Shown here one piece after another: positions 5,992-6,413 of a stretch of DNA of 6,413 bases (its first letter is position 1; each line of letters starts with the position of its first letter). The stretch comes from Candidatus Mediterraneibacter colneyensis (lineage in GTDB: Bacteria > Bacillota > Clostridia > Lachnospirales > Lachnospiraceae): contig DXEY01000162.1 of assembly GCA_019114745.1 (NCBI GenBank), forward strand, positions 1-6,413, given 5' to 3'. The translations under genes and the position numbers were made by a program. The notes beneath the pieces are model-generated. The model ran no database searches. It was given only the letters and a program-made list of their open reading frames with translations, and had not been told where the DNA came from.

Positions 5992-6413
5992 ATGAAGAAT
6001 AAGACAGCATTTTTGACAGCTCCGGAACGGTTTGAGATCATGGACACTCCAATGCCGGAGTGCGGGGAAAAGGATATCCTCGTGGAGACGGAATATGTCG
6101 GGATCTGCGGGTCTGACGTGATGTTTTATCATGATCCGACGATCGGCGGCGAGCTGGATGTAAAACTGCCGATCGTGCTGGGACACGAATGTGCGGGACG
6201 TATCATTGCTGTGGGAAGCCGGGTAAAAGGTTTAACGGTCGGAGACCGGGTCGCGCTGGAGCCGGGAGTGCCCTGCGGCGTATGTAAATACTGCCGGTCA
6301 GGCAGGTATAACCTCTGCCCGGATGTAAACTTTATGGCGGCTCCGCCCTGGAAATCAGGCGCACTCAGCAAATACATTTCCCATCCGGCTGATTTTGCGT
6401 TTAAACTGCCTGA
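5992..6413 (+). CDS. Zinc-dependent medium-chain polyol dehydrogenase (sorbitol/xylitol dehydrogenase-like), 3' end cut by window
   Basis: The first 140 codons of a zinc alcohol dehydrogenase of about 345 residues are present; the frame is still open at the last base. Such enzymes oxidise a polyol to a ketose with NAD+ in the cytoplasm. Visible: GICGSDVMFYH (37-47) with the catalytic zinc ligand C39, GHECAG (64-69) with H65 and E66, GDRVALEPGVPCGVC (84-98) and the structural zinc cysteines C95, C98, C101 and C109. The segment EPGVPC...C..C..G.YNLCPD...MA.PP (90-119) followed by GALSKYISHPADFAFKLP (123-140) is the characteristic pattern of sorbitol/xylitol dehydrogenases rather than ethanol or threonine dehydrogenases. 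The Rossmann domain lies beyond the window. Ribosome site GAGGG at 5980-5984 is weaker than its neighbours' and 7 bases from ATG 5992. The frame would be missed by callers that require a stop codon. Confidence 0.92.
   Translation, partial: MKNKTAFLTAPERFEIMDTPMPECGEKDILVETEYVGICGSDVMFYHDPTIGGELDVKLPIVLGHECAGRIIAVGSRVKGLTVGDRVALEPGVPCGVCKYCRSGRYNLCPDVNFMAAPPWKSGALSKYISHPADFAFKLP

Larger units (their letters stand above)
149..6413 (+). other. Sugar/polyol uptake and catabolism operon, open at the 3' end
   Basis: Seven co-directional genes have junctions of -8, +21, +38, -4, +12 and +27 bases, and none contains a stem-loop followed by a T run. The upstream partial gene ends 17 bases before the first ATPase codon, so the transcript probably begins outside the window. 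No operator, cre-like site or riboswitch could be supported in these short gaps. The longest gap (3594-3631) holds only the kinase ribosome site. Confidence 0.8.

Noticed and set aside
5305..6377. Minus-strand frames opposite the reductase and dehydrogenase (5305-5592, 5674-6186, 6129-6377)
   Set aside because: The 5674-6186 frame crosses two genuine + strand genes and has no ribosome site or recognisable domain; shadow.
1..6413. tRNA, rRNA, CRISPR array, insertion sequence or riboswitch
   Set aside because: Coding density leaves gaps of 38 bases or fewer, and no repeat array, transposase or structured leader is visible.

Overview
The window is a tightly packed, single-strand (+) carbohydrate-utilisation operon, open at both ends. 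Base composition near 50% GC, strong GGAGG-type ribosome binding sites, a lipoprotein-anchored sugar-binding protein (LAGC lipobox) and a TTG start suggest a Gram-positive Clostridia-type anaerobe. A Lachnospiraceae-like gut bacterium is my best guess; it is inferred from general style, not from a marker gene.

Layout: (1) 1-131, the last 42 codons of an upstream gene I do not recognise. (2) 149-3593, a complete CUT2-type (ribose/xylose/galactose class) ABC importer: double ATPase (149-1645), permease (1638-2588) and lipoprotein binding protein (2610-3593). (3) 3632-4579, a PfkB/ribokinase-superfamily sugar kinase. (4) 4576-5004, an RbsD/FucU-family sugar pyranase/mutarotase-like protein; it starts at a TTG that overlaps the kinase stop, so ATG-only gene calling puts its start wrongly at 4456. 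(5) 5017-5964, an aldo/keto reductase. (6) 5992-6413, the first 140 codons of a zinc-dependent polyol (sorbitol/xylitol-type) dehydrogenase, cut by the window edge. All gaps are 38 bases or shorter, two gene pairs overlap, and I see no terminator or internal promoter, so one transcript is likely.

Working model (inference): the importer brings in a monosaccharide or polyol, the RbsD-like protein handles anomer/ring-form conversion, the aldo/keto reductase and polyol dehydrogenase interconvert aldose, polyol and ketose, and the PfkB kinase traps the product as a phosphate. Several details argue against a plain ribose operon. The kinase has GGDAANEA, not the ribokinase-type GGKGANQA. The binding protein differs from E. 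coli RbsB at about half of the ribose-contacting positions I could align. The RbsD-like protein has lost three of the six pocket residues known in RbsD (positions 98, 102 and 120) while keeping H20, D28 and N122. The substrate is therefore unknown, and this small set of proteins is the most interesting content of the window.
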